Assembly (NCBI GenBank): GCA_964579295.1 | Contig: CAZOGK010000002.1 | Location: 62,001 to 126,000, forward strand | Length of the DNA stretch: 64,000 bases | Direction of reading: 5' to 3' | From: JAAYYY01 sp964579295 | GTDB lineage: Bacteria; Chloroflexota; Anaerolineae; Promineifilales; Promineifilaceae | Shown here: positions 25,388-34,190 of the stretch, in pieces | How positions within the stretch are numbered: the stretch's first letter is position 1 | How the letters are laid out: each line of letters begins with the position of its first letter | Translations under genes and position numbers: made by a program | The notes under the pieces: generated by a model | Told to the model about the DNA's origin: nothing | Database searches by the model: none | What the model saw: the letters and a program-made list of their open reading frames with translations, nothing else

Positions 25388-26302
25388 ATGACTGCCGACC
25401 AGCCGCCGGTCTGCGACTATGAAGGCTCGGACTATCGCCGGCGCTTCTGGGAGGGCCAGGGGCGGAGCTACGAGGATCGCGTTGAGCGCATTGCCCTGCG
25501 CCGGCTCATGCCCGCGCACGGTGACACGCTGATTGACCTGGGGGCTGGTTTCGGCCGGCTAGCCGACGAATACGCCGGCTACCGGCGCGTTGTCCTCTTT
25601 GACTACTCGCGCTCCCTCCTGCGCGAGGCGCAGCAACAGCTGGGCGGCGATCCGCGCTTCATATTTGTGGCCGGCAACTGGTACAACATGCCCTTTGTCG
25701 CTGGCCTCTTCGACACGATGGTTCAGGTGCGCACCATTCATCATGCCGCCGATGTGCCGGCGCTCTTTGCCGAGCTGGCCCGTATCGCCCATCCGGCCGG
25801 CCACTACCTGCTCGAATTCGCCAATAAGCGCAACCTGAAAGCTATCTTGCGCTATCTGCTGCGCCGGCAGAGTTGGTCGCCCTTCAGCCAGGAGCCAGTT
25901 GAGTTCGTAGAGCTAAACTTCGATTTCCACCCGCGCTGGATGCGAGATAGGCTGCGCGCGGCGGGTTTCACCCCACAGGCGACGCGCACTGTCTCGCACT
26001 TCCGCCTGGCGCCGCTCAAGCGCCTGCTTCCCGCATCCCTCCTGGCGACCGCTGACCGGCTGCTGCAGCCAAGCGGCAGATGGGTACAGCTAACGCCAAG
26101 TGTCTTCCTGCGCAGTCGCCATCCAACCGGAGGCGCGCCGGCCGCTCCCGGCGCCTTCTTCGCCTGTCCGGCCTGTGGCACGGCGCTCGCCGGGGAGGCC
26201 GCGACGCTGACCTGCGCCGGCTGTGGCCTGCGGTGGGGGGCTGAAGACGGTCTCTACGACTTCAAGGAGCCGCGCTCGGCCGCCGATGGCGACCAGGAAT
26301 AG
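25388..26302 (+). CDS. SAM-dependent methyltransferase with C-terminal zinc ribbon
   Basis: 304 residues. The class I methyltransferase core starts with LIDLGAGFGRLADEY (motif I, about residues 43-57), then VVLFDYSRSLLREAQ, FDTMVQVRTIHHA and a post-core segment LLEFANKRNLKAILRYL. At about 262-290 there is a zinc ribbon CPAC...CAGC (FFACPACGTALAG, TCAGCGLRW) resembling the Trm112-like ribbons fused to lipid or quinone methyltransferases. Substrate unknown. It directly follows the membrane protein gene and is probably cotranscribed. Confidence 0.85.
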   Translation: MTADQPPVCDYEGSDYRRRFWEGQGRSYEDRVERIALRRLMPAHGDTLIDLGAGFGRLADEYAGYRRVVLFDYSRSLLREAQQQLGGDPRFIFVAGNWYNMPFVAGLFDTMVQVRTIHHAADVPALFAELARIAHPAGHYLLEFANKRNLKAILRYLLRRQSWSPFSQEPVEFVELNFDFHPRWMRDRLRAAGFTPQATRTVSHFRLAPLKRLLPASLLATADRLLQPSGRWVQLTPSVFLRSRHPTGGAPAAPGAFFACPACGTALAGEAATLTCAGCGLRWGAEDGLYDFKEPRSAADGDQE

Positions 26303-26318
26303 GAGCGGCAAGGCTCTC

Positions 26319-26370
26319 TTTACCGTTGCCTTTTTCTGTGTTATGCTTAGTTTGATGACACAGTGCGTCA
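26319..26370 (+). promoter_or_regulatory. Promoter and operator-like dyad before the GNAT-penicillin acylase pair
   Basis: TTTACC (26319-26324), 17-base spacer, TATGCT (26342-26347). The imperfect palindrome TGACACAGTGCGTCA (26356-26370) lies right at the expected transcription start, where a repressor would block polymerase. Confidence 0.55.
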
Positions 26371-26385
26371 TACGAGGTAGAGACT

Positions 26386-26988
26386 ATGCCGCTACGACGA
26401 CAGTTTGTTCATACCTTTCACGCTCGAAACGGCCTTGAGATACGCATACGGCCGCTCTGGCCTGCCGACGCTTCCCTGCTGGTAGACCTCTTTGAGCATA
26501 TGAGTGCGGAGAGCCGATACCTGCGCTTCAATTTGCCGCTGCCCCATCCCGATCCTGACTGGGTGCGCGACCAGGCGGAGCGGCTCGCCTATATCCCGCC
26601 CTATAAGGGGCGCGCCTGGCTTGCCTTCGCCGATCTGGAGGACGGGCCGGATACTCCGGTGGGCGGCGTCCGCTACATGGCGCTGACGACTGATAGCGCC
26701 GAGCTGTCTCTGGTCGTCCGCGACGACCTGCAGGGGCTGGGCATAGGCACCGGCCTGCTCGAGTTCGCGGCGAAGAAAGCCTACAGTGAAGGTTATCAGA
26801 AGATGGTCGGCACGATCCACAGCACCAACTTGCCTCTCTGGCGAAGCCTCAAGCGCCTGGGCGTGCCAATGACCATCAGGCGGGAGGGAGCGGCTACCAT
26901 CATCGAGGTAGACGCGCAGGAGACGGTGCAGGGGCGCTGGCGCAAACCAAACCAGAACGAACTATCAGAAAAACATTATGACAAGTAA
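26386..26988 (+). CDS. GNAT-family N-acetyltransferase
   Basis: 200-residue acetyl-CoA-dependent acetyltransferase. The N-terminal IRIRPLWPADASLLVDLFEHMSAESRYLRF stretch and the acetyl-CoA loop DDLQGLGIGTGLLEFAAKKA are typical of the Pat-like protein lysine acetyltransferase branch, whose C-terminal GNAT domain this resembles. There is no NDP-forming acyl-CoA synthetase domain or cNMP domain attached. Target unknown. The last 11 bases overlap the start of the penicillin acylase gene, which implies coupled translation. Confidence 0.87.
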   Translation: MPLRRQFVHTFHARNGLEIRIRPLWPADASLLVDLFEHMSAESRYLRFNLPLPHPDPDWVRDQAERLAYIPPYKGRAWLAFADLEDGPDTPVGGVRYMALTTDSAELSLVVRDDLQGLGIGTGLLEFAAKKAYSEGYQKMVGTIHSTNLPLWRSLKRLGVPMTIRREGAATIIEVDAQETVQGRWRKPNQNELSEKHYDK

Positions 26989-29431
26989 AAACAGCCCGGC
27001 GCTGCGGTTCGGCGGCGGGCTGGCGGTCGCCGGAGCCGCGGCCGCCGGTCTCGCGCTTTTCAGCCGCCATCTCGTGCGCCGGCCGCTGCCGCAGCAGGAG
27101 GGCGTGCTCGCCCTGCCGGACTTGCACGAGCCTGTCGAGATTATCCGCGACCAGTGGGGCGCGCCGCACATCTATGCCCGCAACGAGGACGATCTCTTCT
27201 TCGCCCAGGGATATGTCCACGCCCAGGATCGGCTCTTCCAGATGGACACCAGCCGGCGGGTCGGCGCCGGGCGGTTGGCTGAGGTCGTCGGCCCGGCCGG
27301 ACTGCCCAGCGACCGGGCGGCGCGCATCTTTGGCTGGCATCGTGCCGCCGCGGCGCAGGTAGCCGGTATCCTGGCCGACAACCGGACGGCGGCTGCTGCG
27401 ACTGCTTACGCCGCCGGCGTAAACGCCTTCATTGCCGGGGGCCGGCTGCCGCTGGAGTTCTCGCTGCTTGCCTACCGGCCAGAGCCCTGGCAGCCCTTCG
27501 ACAGCGCCGCCTGGGGCGTCGTCCTCGCCTGGGGGCTGTCGGCCAACTGGGAGAACGAGCTATTACGCGCCCGCCTGGTCGAGCTGCTCGGCGCCGAGCG
27601 CGCGGCCGAGTTCCTGCCGCGCTTTCCGGCGACCTATCCGACGATTGTACCCGGCGCCGCGCTGGGGGCGCGCATCGCCGAGGGGCTGGCGCAAGCCTAT
27701 GAGCAGATACTGCAGAATCTGCCGCTGGGCGCCATTCCCGCCGTGCCCGGCGCCGGCAGCAACAACTGGGTTGTAGCCGGGCAGCACACGGCGACCGGCC
27801 GCCCGCTGCTGGCGAATGATCCGCACCTGCCGCCGCTATTCCCAACAATCTGGTATGAGAACCATCTGGAAGGCGGCGATTACCGGGTTACCGGCTTTAC
27901 CTCGCCCGGCGTGCCGGGGGTGATCATCGGGCACAACCAGCACATAGCCTGGGGCATCACCAACGCCTTTCCCGATATCCAGGATCTCTACGTCGAGCGC
28001 TTTCACGAGAGTGACGGCCTGCTCTATGAAGTTGATGGCGAGTGGCGCCCGGCCGAGGAACGGGTGGAGGCGATCCGGGTGCGGGGCCGGCGCAAGCCGC
28101 ACGTCGAGCGCGTCCGCTATACCCATCACGGCCCGGTTATCTCCGCCCTTGCGCCCGGCCTGGAGCAGGACGTAGCGCTGCGCTGGACAGGCCATGACCA
28201 GAACAACCATCTGCGCGCTCTCCTGGGCATTTGCCGGGCGCACGACTGGAAATCCTTTCGCCAGGCGGCGATTGATTGGGCTTTCCCCCCACAGAATGTC
28301 GTCTATGCTGACGTGGCGGGCAACATCGGCTACCTGATGCCAGGGCGCGTGCCGACGCGCGCCCGCGGTCATGGGCTCGTGCCGGCGCCGGGCTGGAGAG
28401 GCGACCACGACTGGACCGGCTTCATCCCGGCGGAGGAGCTGCCGCACAGCTTCAACCCGGAAGCCGGCCTCGTTGTCACGGCCAATAACCACGTGGTCGG
28501 CGACGATTACCCCTATTTTCTCTGTGGCGACTGGCTGCCGCCGTATCGGGCCCAGCGCATCCTGGAGCTGCTGCAGGCGCACCGGCCTCTTGACCGGGCC
28601 GATATGGAACGCATGCAGCAAGACACGGTCAGCCTGCCCATGCGGCGCTTCGTGCGCCTGGCGCTGCCTCATCTGCCGCCGCCGGAGGCGTGCCCAGAGC
28701 CGCTGCGGAGCGCTCTGAAGCTGCTTGCCGGCTGGGACGGCAATATGCACACGGAGAGCAGCGCCGCCGCTATCGCCTTTGCCTGGTTCGCGTATTTCCT
28801 GGAAGCGTTTCTTGACCAGACACTGGGCCCCGAGGCGACCGCGGCGCTGTTGACGCGCTTTGAGCTGGAGCAGATGGCGCCGAGTCCTTTCCACAAGCTC
28901 AGCTACGAGGTGGCTCTCTGCTGGCTGGAAGGCAGTGCGCCCGGCTGGGCCGGCCCGCTCGCGCCGCTGCTGCAGCCGGCGCTGCAGGAGGCGCTGGCCG
29001 CCCTGACCCAACGCTACGGCCCGCGCCCCCAGGAGTGGCGCTGGGGCCGGATGCACATCGTTCAACTCCATCCGCCTCTGGGGCGGATTCCCGGGCTCGG
29101 CCGCCTGTGGCGCCCCCTGACCCTGCCGCTCGGCGGCGACGGCTATACGGTCAGTCAAGCAGATACGATACCGCGCTTCCCACCGGACCCGGTGCACGTG
29201 ATTGCCAGCTGCCGCATGATAATCGACGTCGGCGCCTGGGACGAGAGCGTGAGTGCCCTGCCGGGCGGGCAGTCGGGCCATCCGGCCAGCGATCACTACC
29301 AGGACAGTATTGATGATTGGTCTCACGGCAGGTATCATCCCATGTTATTCAGTCGCGATGCCGTGGATCGGGCCGCCAAGAGCCATTTGCTGCTGCAGCC
29401 GCAGCGCGGAACGAGCCAGGATAAGGAGTAG
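26978..29431 (+). CDS. Penicillin acylase-family Ntn hydrolase
   Basis: Acylase that hydrolyses amide-linked acyl groups (penicillins, acyl-homoserine lactones or other N-acyl compounds). The 817-residue precursor has an N-terminal hydrophobic segment (about 11-28), the alpha-chain with IIRDQWGAPHIYARNEDDLFFAQGYVHAQDRLFQMD, and the autocatalytic site GAGSNNWVVAG, where Ser261 becomes the N-terminal nucleophile of the beta chain. NDPHLPPLFPTIWYE follows as in the family. Export is likely from the hydrophobic start, though no clear cleavage site is visible. Natural substrate unknown. It overlaps the GNAT gene and is followed after 5 bases by the AMMECR1-like gene. Confidence 0.95.
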   Translation: MTSKNSPALRFGGGLAVAGAAAAGLALFSRHLVRRPLPQQEGVLALPDLHEPVEIIRDQWGAPHIYARNEDDLFFAQGYVHAQDRLFQMDTSRRVGAGRLAEVVGPAGLPSDRAARIFGWHRAAAAQVAGILADNRTAAAATAYAAGVNAFIAGGRLPLEFSLLAYRPEPWQPFDSAAWGVVLAWGLSANWENELLRARLVELLGAERAAEFLPRFPATYPTIVPGAALGARIAEGLAQAYEQILQNLPLGAIPAVPGAGSNNWVVAGQHTATGRPLLANDPHLPPLFPTIWYENHLEGGDYRVTGFTSPGVPGVIIGHNQHIAWGITNAFPDIQDLYVERFHESDGLLYEVDGEWRPAEERVEAIRVRGRRKPHVERVRYTHHGPVISALAPGLEQDVALRWTGHDQNNHLRALLGICRAHDWKSFRQAAIDWAFPPQNVVYADVAGNIGYLMPGRVPTRARGHGLVPAPGWRGDHDWTGFIPAEELPHSFNPEAGLVVTANNHVVGDDYPYFLCGDWLPPYRAQRILELLQAHRPLDRADMERMQQDTVSLPMRRFVRLALPHLPPPEACPEPLRSALKLLAGWDGNMHTESSAAAIAFAWFAYFLEAFLDQTLGPEATAALLTRFELEQMAPSPFHKLSYEVALCWLEGSAPGWAGPLAPLLQPALQEALAALTQRYGPRPQEWRWGRMHIVQLHPPLGRIPGLGRLWRPLTLPLGGDGYTVSQADTIPRFPPDPVHVIASCRMIIDVGAWDESVSALPGGQSGHPASDHYQDSIDDWSHGRYHPMLFSRDAVDRAAKSHLLLQPQRGTSQDKE

Positions 29432-29436
29432 CCATC

Positions 29437-29859
29437 TTGGAGGCGCGTGCCGGCCGTCTACTGCCAGGGATTGCCCGGCGCAGTAGCAACGAGTACGTAG
29501 AAGCGCAGAGCGAGTACGAACCCGCCCTCGACGGTTTGCCGGAAGCCCTGCGCCAGAAAGGAGCCAGCATTGTCACGCCCTGTCTGGCAAAGCAGCTGCG
29601 CGGCTGTATCGGCAGCGTCGAGCCGCAGCGCCCACTGGCGATCGACATCGCCTGCAACGCCGTCGCGTCCCCCGCGCGTGACCTTCGTTCTCTGCCGGTT
29701 ACCTGTGACGAGCTGCCGGCCATCCAGCTAGCGGTGACCGTCCTCAGTCCCCTGCAGCCAGAGTCCGTTATCCCCTGCCACGAGCTGGCGGCTGCGCCGT
29801 CGACGACTGAGGTATTCACCTTTACGGACGACACCTGCGAGGAAGATGACTGGGGCTGA
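29437..29859 (+). CDS. Truncated AMMECR1-domain protein
   Basis: 140 residues. The central QLRGCIGSVEPQRPLAIDIACNAVASPARD and the following PVTCDELPAIQLAVTVLSPLQP are diagnostic of the AMMECR1 fold (AmmeMemoRadiSam protein A). Full-length proteins have about 180-200 residues. Here the part after the VLSP strand, which normally includes the G-x-D-G-L and Phe-Leu-Pro-Gln-Val segments, is missing and replaced by an acidic tail (TFTDDTCEEDDWG). The start is TTG at 29437 with AAGGAG 8 bases upstream. The radical-SAM and Memo partners are not nearby. It overlaps the next gene by 14 bases. Confidence 0.75.
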   Translation: MEARAGRLLPGIARRSSNEYVEAQSEYEPALDGLPEALRQKGASIVTPCLAKQLRGCIGSVEPQRPLAIDIACNAVASPARDLRSLPVTCDELPAIQLAVTVLSPLQPESVIPCHELAAAPSTTEVFTFTDDTCEEDDWG

Positions 29860-30556
29860 GTCACCGCCGCCGGCCGGCCAGCTCCTGGCGCTAATCCCCG
29901 CCTACAACGAGCAGAACAGGATCGGCGACGTCATCGAGGGCGTGCGATCCCACGGGCTGCCGGTGCTGGTGGCGGATGACGGCTCGACAGACGAGAGCCC
30001 GGCGCGCGCCGAGGCCGCGGGCGCCATGCTGCTGCGTCAGTCAGAGAACCAGGGCAAAGGGGCAACGCTGCGCCGCGGCTTCCGCTGGGCCATCGAGCAT
30101 GGCTATGATGAGATCCTGACGCTCGACGGCGACTGCCAGCACGATCCGGAGGAGATCCCCCGCTTTATCGAGCTGCAGCGCCGCGAGCAGTATGATTTGC
30201 TCATCGGCGCACGCAACTTTGGCGATATGCCCTGGACCCGTTACACCATGAATGTGCTGGGACGCTTCGTTTTCTCGCGGGTGATGGGCCAGCCGATGCT
30301 CGACAACCAGTCAGGCTACCGCCTGCTCAGCCGGCGCCTGGCCGAGGCCACGCTCAGCAGCAAAGAGAATGGCTACGAGTTCGAAGTAGACATGATCGTC
30401 ATCTGCATCCAGCGCAGCTACCGGCTTGGCTGGCTGCCGATCCGCACCATTTACAACCAGGAACGCAGCCACATCAATCACATCGGGCATGTCGTCAATT
30501 ATCTGCGCCTGATGTGGCGGGTGCGGCGGCAGCTGCGGCAGGGGAAGGTTGCCTGA
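29846..30556 (+). CDS. GT2-family glycosyltransferase (dolichyl/polyprenyl-phosphate sugar type)
   Basis: 236-residue soluble GT-A fold enzyme. It has LALIPAYNEQNRIGDVIEGV, VLVADDGSTDES, NQGKGATLRRGFRWAIEHGYDEILTLDGDCQHDPEEIP (with the metal-binding DGD) and a NQSGYRLLSRR acceptor region, matching DPM1-like synthases that load sugar onto a polyprenyl phosphate. There are no clear membrane spans. Its product could feed the GT-C enzymes at 19.8 kb and 46.7-56.2 kb, which is inference. The ATG lies inside the preceding gene's 3' end. Confidence 0.88.
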   Translation: MTGAESPPPAGQLLALIPAYNEQNRIGDVIEGVRSHGLPVLVADDGSTDESPARAEAAGAMLLRQSENQGKGATLRRGFRWAIEHGYDEILTLDGDCQHDPEEIPRFIELQRREQYDLLIGARNFGDMPWTRYTMNVLGRFVFSRVMGQPMLDNQSGYRLLSRRLAEATLSSKENGYEFEVDMIVICIQRSYRLGWLPIRTIYNQERSHINHIGHVVNYLRLMWRVRRQLRQGKVA

Positions 30557-30597
30557 GCGGGCGCTACCGTCGCCGGCAGCAAGGGCCGGAAATCGCA

Positions 30598-30625
30598 TTG
30601 GCGCGGGGATCACGCCCGTTATAAT
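30598..30625 (+). promoter_or_regulatory. Promoter of the DNA adenine methylase gene
   Basis: TTGGCG (30598-30603), 16-base spacer, TATAAT (30620-30625). The predicted transcript starts at about 30632, on the ATG at 30633. Confidence 0.7.
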
Positions 30626-30632
30626 GGAGTCT

Positions 30633-31469
30633 ATGACTGCTCCCCCCAGCAGCTTCCCCGAAGCGCGACCGTTTTTGAAGTGGGCCGGTGGTAAGAGCCG
30701 GCTCATTGCCGACTACGCCCCCCACCTGCCGCGCGTGGAGACGATCGGCCGCTACGTCGAGCCGTTTATCGGCAGCGCCGCGCTCTTTTTTCACTTGCAG
30801 CCGCTGCAGGCCCGGCTGGCCGACTGCAACCACAAGCTGATTGAAGTCTATGAAGTGGTGCGCGACGACGTCGAGGCGCTCATCTGTGCACTGCAGCCGC
30901 ACAAGAACGAGAAGAAATATTACTACCGGATACGCGCCCAGGATCCGCGCCTGCTGGATAAGGTGCAGCGGGCGGCGCGGATCATCTACATGAATAAGAC
31001 CTGCTACAACGGGCTCTACCGCGAAAACCAGCGTGGGCAGTTTAACGTGCCGTTTGGCCGCTATAAGCGCCCGCGCATTTGTGACGAAGCGCGGCTGCGC
31101 GCCGCCGCCCGGGCGCTCCAGGGGGTGGATCTATTCGCGGGCGACTTTGCCGCCGCCGTCGCCGACGCCGGCGAGGGCGACTTCGTCTATTTCGATCCAC
31201 CTTACGTGCCGCTGAACGCTACCAGCAACTTCACCAGCTACAGCCGCTTCGGCTTTGACGACGCGGACCATCGCCGGCTGGCGGCGACGGTAGACGCGCT
31301 CACTGCGCGCGGCTGCCGGGTGATGCTCAGTAACTCGGCGGCGCCACTCGTCTACGAGCTATACGACCGGCCGGGCTATCATCTGCACCATATCGAGGCG
31401 CGGCGCAACATCAACAGCAAGGCCGACGGGCGCGGCCCGGTGACCGAGCTGCTCATCCTCAATTACTGA
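30633..31469 (+). CDS. Dam-type (D12 class) DNA adenine methyltransferase
   Basis: Transfers a methyl group to N6 of adenine in a short DNA motif, often GATC. The 278-residue chain has the alpha-class order: FLKWAGGKSRL (SAM-binding, 14-24), YVEPFIGSAALFF (41-53), MNKTCYNGLYR (120-130) and the catalytic DPPY at 188-191. No restriction endonuclease gene is adjacent, so it looks like an orphan methylase. I choose the ATG at 30633, 7 bases after a consensus -10 box and without a ribosome site (leaderless). The in-frame ATG at 30624 overlaps the -10 box. Target sequence is not provable from sequence. Confidence 0.9.
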   Translation: MTAPPSSFPEARPFLKWAGGKSRLIADYAPHLPRVETIGRYVEPFIGSAALFFHLQPLQARLADCNHKLIEVYEVVRDDVEALICALQPHKNEKKYYYRIRAQDPRLLDKVQRAARIIYMNKTCYNGLYRENQRGQFNVPFGRYKRPRICDEARLRAAARALQGVDLFAGDFAAAVADAGEGDFVYFDPPYVPLNATSNFTSYSRFGFDDADHRRLAATVDALTARGCRVMLSNSAAPLVYELYDRPGYHLHHIEARRNINSKADGRGPVTELLILNY

Positions 31470-31471
31470 CG

Positions 31472-34174
31472 ATGCACGTCCGCCTGCCTGGCGCCCTACT
31501 CTGCGGCGCGCTGCTCATCCTGCTGCTGCCCGCCTGCAGTCTCCTTTTGCGGGAGGAAAGCGCGCCCCCGGACTGGCGCTTTGGCATTGTCGAGAGCTAC
31601 GAGGCGCCGCAGAAAGCCACGGAAGCCGGCGCCGCCTGGACGCGCGTTCGCTTCCACTGGCAGCAGATCTGGGGCGATAGCGCCGACAACTGGCACGCGC
31701 CGATCAGCGACGAAGCGCTGGCCGCGGAGCTGGCAGCCGGGCGGGAGGTCGTCGGCCTGCTCATTGGCACGCCCGACTGGGTACGCGACGAGCGGCTGCT
31801 GCCGTCGGGGCTCTGGCTGGCCCCGGAGGATCCCGGCAACCTGTGGGCGACCTTCGTGCGCCAGGCAGTCAGCCGCTACGCCGGGCGCATTGACCATTGG
31901 ATCATCTGGAACGAGCCCGATATCTGGGAGAAGAGCGCGCCGGGCCACACCTGGGATGGCGACGTGGCCGATTTTGCCCAGTTGCAGCGCGTCGCCTACC
32001 ACGCAGCGCGCCAGGCAAACCCGGACGCCGTGCTGCATCTGGCCGCCTTCACCTACTTCTGGGATGCCAACTTCCAGCGGGAGCAATATTTCGAGCGGCT
32101 GCTAACGGAGCTGGAGCAGGATCCGGAGGCGGCAACGCACAACTACTACTTCGACGTGGCCACGGCCCACCTCTATTTCCAGCCCAACCTCATCTACGAG
32201 ATCATCGTCGAGTTCCGCGAAATCATGGCCGCCCACAGCCTGCAGCAGCCGCTCTGGCTGGTGGAGACGAATGCGCCGCCTGTCGATGACCCAAACTGGC
32301 CGGTGCCGGAATACACGCTCTCGGTGACGCTGGAAGAGCAGGCGGCTTTCATTCCCCAGGCGCTGGCGGCGGCGCTGGCGGCGGGCGCCGAGCGGATCGC
32401 CATCTACAAGCTCAAGGATCTGGAGAGCGACGCCGGCGCCAACCCGGAACCGTTCGGCCTGCTGCGCGCCGACGGCAGCGCCCGGCCCGCCTTCGACAGC
32501 TACCGGGTAGCCGTGCGCTACCTGGCGGGGGCGCGCGCCGCCACGCGCGAGCGATGGGACGAAGTGGGGCAAATCCGCCTCGATCAGGGCGAAGACGCCG
32601 CCGCTTTCACCACCACACTGCTCTTCGCGCGGCTGCCCGCGCCGCAGACGGCGCTCGTTCCGGCCACGGGCGAGCGGGCCGTATTGGTGGACAGGGCTGG
32701 CAAGCAGCAGCGGCTGCGCCCGCGCGACGGCACCTACCAGGTCGAGCTGCCGGCGGCGCGCTGCAGCCAGTCGATTGGCGACTATTGTATGATCGGCGGC
32801 GAGCCGTTTTACCTGGTGCAGGCGGCGCCCGGCGGCGCTCTGCCCGAGCGCCTGCCCGCGCCCGCCCAGTCGCCGACAAACACGCCGCAGCCGACCAGTG
32901 GAGCGGCAGTGGGGAGCGGCTCGCAGACCATTTCCCTGCGGGCACAGCCGGCCCTGAACGTGACCAACAACACGGCGACCGTGGATTTCCCGGAGCGGAT
33001 TGACTTTGCAGTCGCCGTCGAGCCGGCGGAGGCGCTGGCGGGGGCCGTGCTTCATTGGGACGTGGCGCAGCAGAGCTGCGTGGACGTGGCCACGCAAGCG
33101 CCGGTGAGCGTTGACGGCGGGCAGGCCAGCTGGTCCTGGATTATGTCAAGGTCCGGCAACCCGCCGCCTGGCAGCACGGTCTGGTGGCAGTGGGAGCTGA
33201 CCGGCGCGGACGGGCAGACGCTGCTGACGCCGCGGCAGGAGGTGACCCTGGTAGACGAGCGCTTCCAATGGCGCACGGTCGCAGACGAACGGATCTATTT
33301 ACACTGGTACGAAGGCGAAGCCGTGGGCGCTATCCTCCTCGACGCAGCCGCCGCCGGCCTGCAGCGGCTGGAAGAAGATATGGGCATCACCCTGCTGGAG
33401 GATGTGCATATCTACATCTACGAAGATGCGGCCGCCATGCGCGACGCCGTCCTCTACGTGCAGGATTGGGCCGGCGGGCTTGCCTTTAGCGAGTACAACA
33501 CGATTCTCATTGGCGTGCCTCCGTCGCAGGCTGAGGGCTGGGGCCGGGGGACGGTCCGCCACGAGCTGGCCCACCTGGTGCTCGGGCAGTTCGGCTGGAG
33601 CTGCCTGGGCGGCAGCCGCCCGACCTGGCTAGAAGAAGGGCTGGCCGTCTATGCCGAGGGAGCTCCGGACGATGCGATGCGGCTGGAGATTGAGCAGGCG
33701 ATAAGTGACGACCTGTTCGCGCCGCTGCGCAGCCTGGCCGGCAGCTTCCCCGCCCACGGCCCCGCCGCCGGGCTGGCCTATAGCCAGAGCTACAGCGTGG
33801 TCACTTTCCTGCTGGAGGAATATGGTCAGGAGGCACTGCAGCGCCTCACCCTCTTGCTGGCCGAGGCCGTCGCTCTGGACGAAGCGCTGGAGGCCGTCTA
33901 CGGCTTCAACGTAGATGGGTTGGAAACTGCCTGGCGCGCCGCTATCGGCGCGCCGCCACGGGTCATCCCGCCGACGCCAACGCCGCTGCAGGCAGCGGCC
34001 ATCCCGACCGCGCCGCCGCTGGCCCCACCGCAGACGATGGCAACGCCGCCCGATCTGGAGCGGGAGCCGACTGCGACGACAGCGCCCGGAGGCAGCCTCT
34101 GTAGCGCGGCGCTGCTGCCGCTGCTGGCTGGCGCGCCGCTTATAGTCGCCATCCGCGCCAGGCGCCGCCGCTAA
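31472..34174 (+). CDS. Lipoprotein with glycosidase-like and gluzincin peptidase-like domains and C-terminal anchor
   Basis: 900-residue exported protein of mixed design. The lipobox LPAC gives lipid-anchored Cys22. Residues about 35-350 look like a clan GH-A barrel: IIWNEPD puts Asn147-Glu148 as acid/base and LWLVETNAP puts Glu265 as possible nucleophile. A middle beta-rich part (about 480-600) follows a Pro/Thr linker. Residues about 605-825 form a peptidase-MA-like zinc metallopeptidase with HELAH at 697-701 and WLEEGLAVYAEG giving the downstream Glu. The tail is Pro/Thr-rich and ends in a Cys-containing hydrophobic segment and an RARRRR stop-transfer, like sorting signals. It starts 2 bases after the methylase gene. 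Confidence 0.78.
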   Translation: MHVRLPGALLCGALLILLLPACSLLLREESAPPDWRFGIVESYEAPQKATEAGAAWTRVRFHWQQIWGDSADNWHAPISDEALAAELAAGREVVGLLIGTPDWVRDERLLPSGLWLAPEDPGNLWATFVRQAVSRYAGRIDHWIIWNEPDIWEKSAPGHTWDGDVADFAQLQRVAYHAARQANPDAVLHLAAFTYFWDANFQREQYFERLLTELEQDPEAATHNYYFDVATAHLYFQPNLIYEIIVEFREIMAAHSLQQPLWLVETNAPPVDDPNWPVPEYTLSVTLEEQAAFIPQALAAALAAGAERIAIYKLKDLESDAGANPEPFGLLRADGSARPAFDSYRVAVRYLAGARAATRERWDEVGQIRLDQGEDAAAFTTTLLFARLPAPQTALVPATGERAVLVDRAGKQQRLRPRDGTYQVELPAARCSQSIGDYCMIGGEPFYLVQAAPGGALPERLPAPAQSPTNTPQPTSGAAVGSGSQTISLRAQPALNVTNNTATVDFPERIDFAVAVEPAEALAGAVLHWDVAQQSCVDVATQAPVSVDGGQASWSWIMSRSGNPPPGSTVWWQWELTGADGQTLLTPRQEVTLVDERFQWRTVADERIYLHWYEGEAVGAILLDAAAAGLQRLEEDMGITLLEDVHIYIYEDAAAMRDAVLYVQDWAGGLAFSEYNTILIGVPPSQAEGWGRGTVRHELAHLVLGQFGWSCLGGSRPTWLEEGLAVYAEGAPDDAMRLEIEQAISDDLFAPLRSLAGSFPAHGPAAGLAYSQSYSVVTFLLEEYGQEALQRLTLLLAEAVALDEALEAVYGFNVDGLETAWRAAIGAPPRVIPPTPTPLQAAAIPTAPPLAPPQTMATPPDLEREPTATTAPGGSLCSAALLPLLAGAPLIVAIRARRRR

Positions 34175-34190
34175 CCGAACACGAGCCCGG

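Noticed and set aside
27836..29338. 500-codon minus-strand frame opposite the penicillin acylase
   Set aside because: Composition is that of an antisense shadow in high-GC DNA; no domain, ribosome site or plausible start, while the plus strand is a clear Ntn hydrolase.
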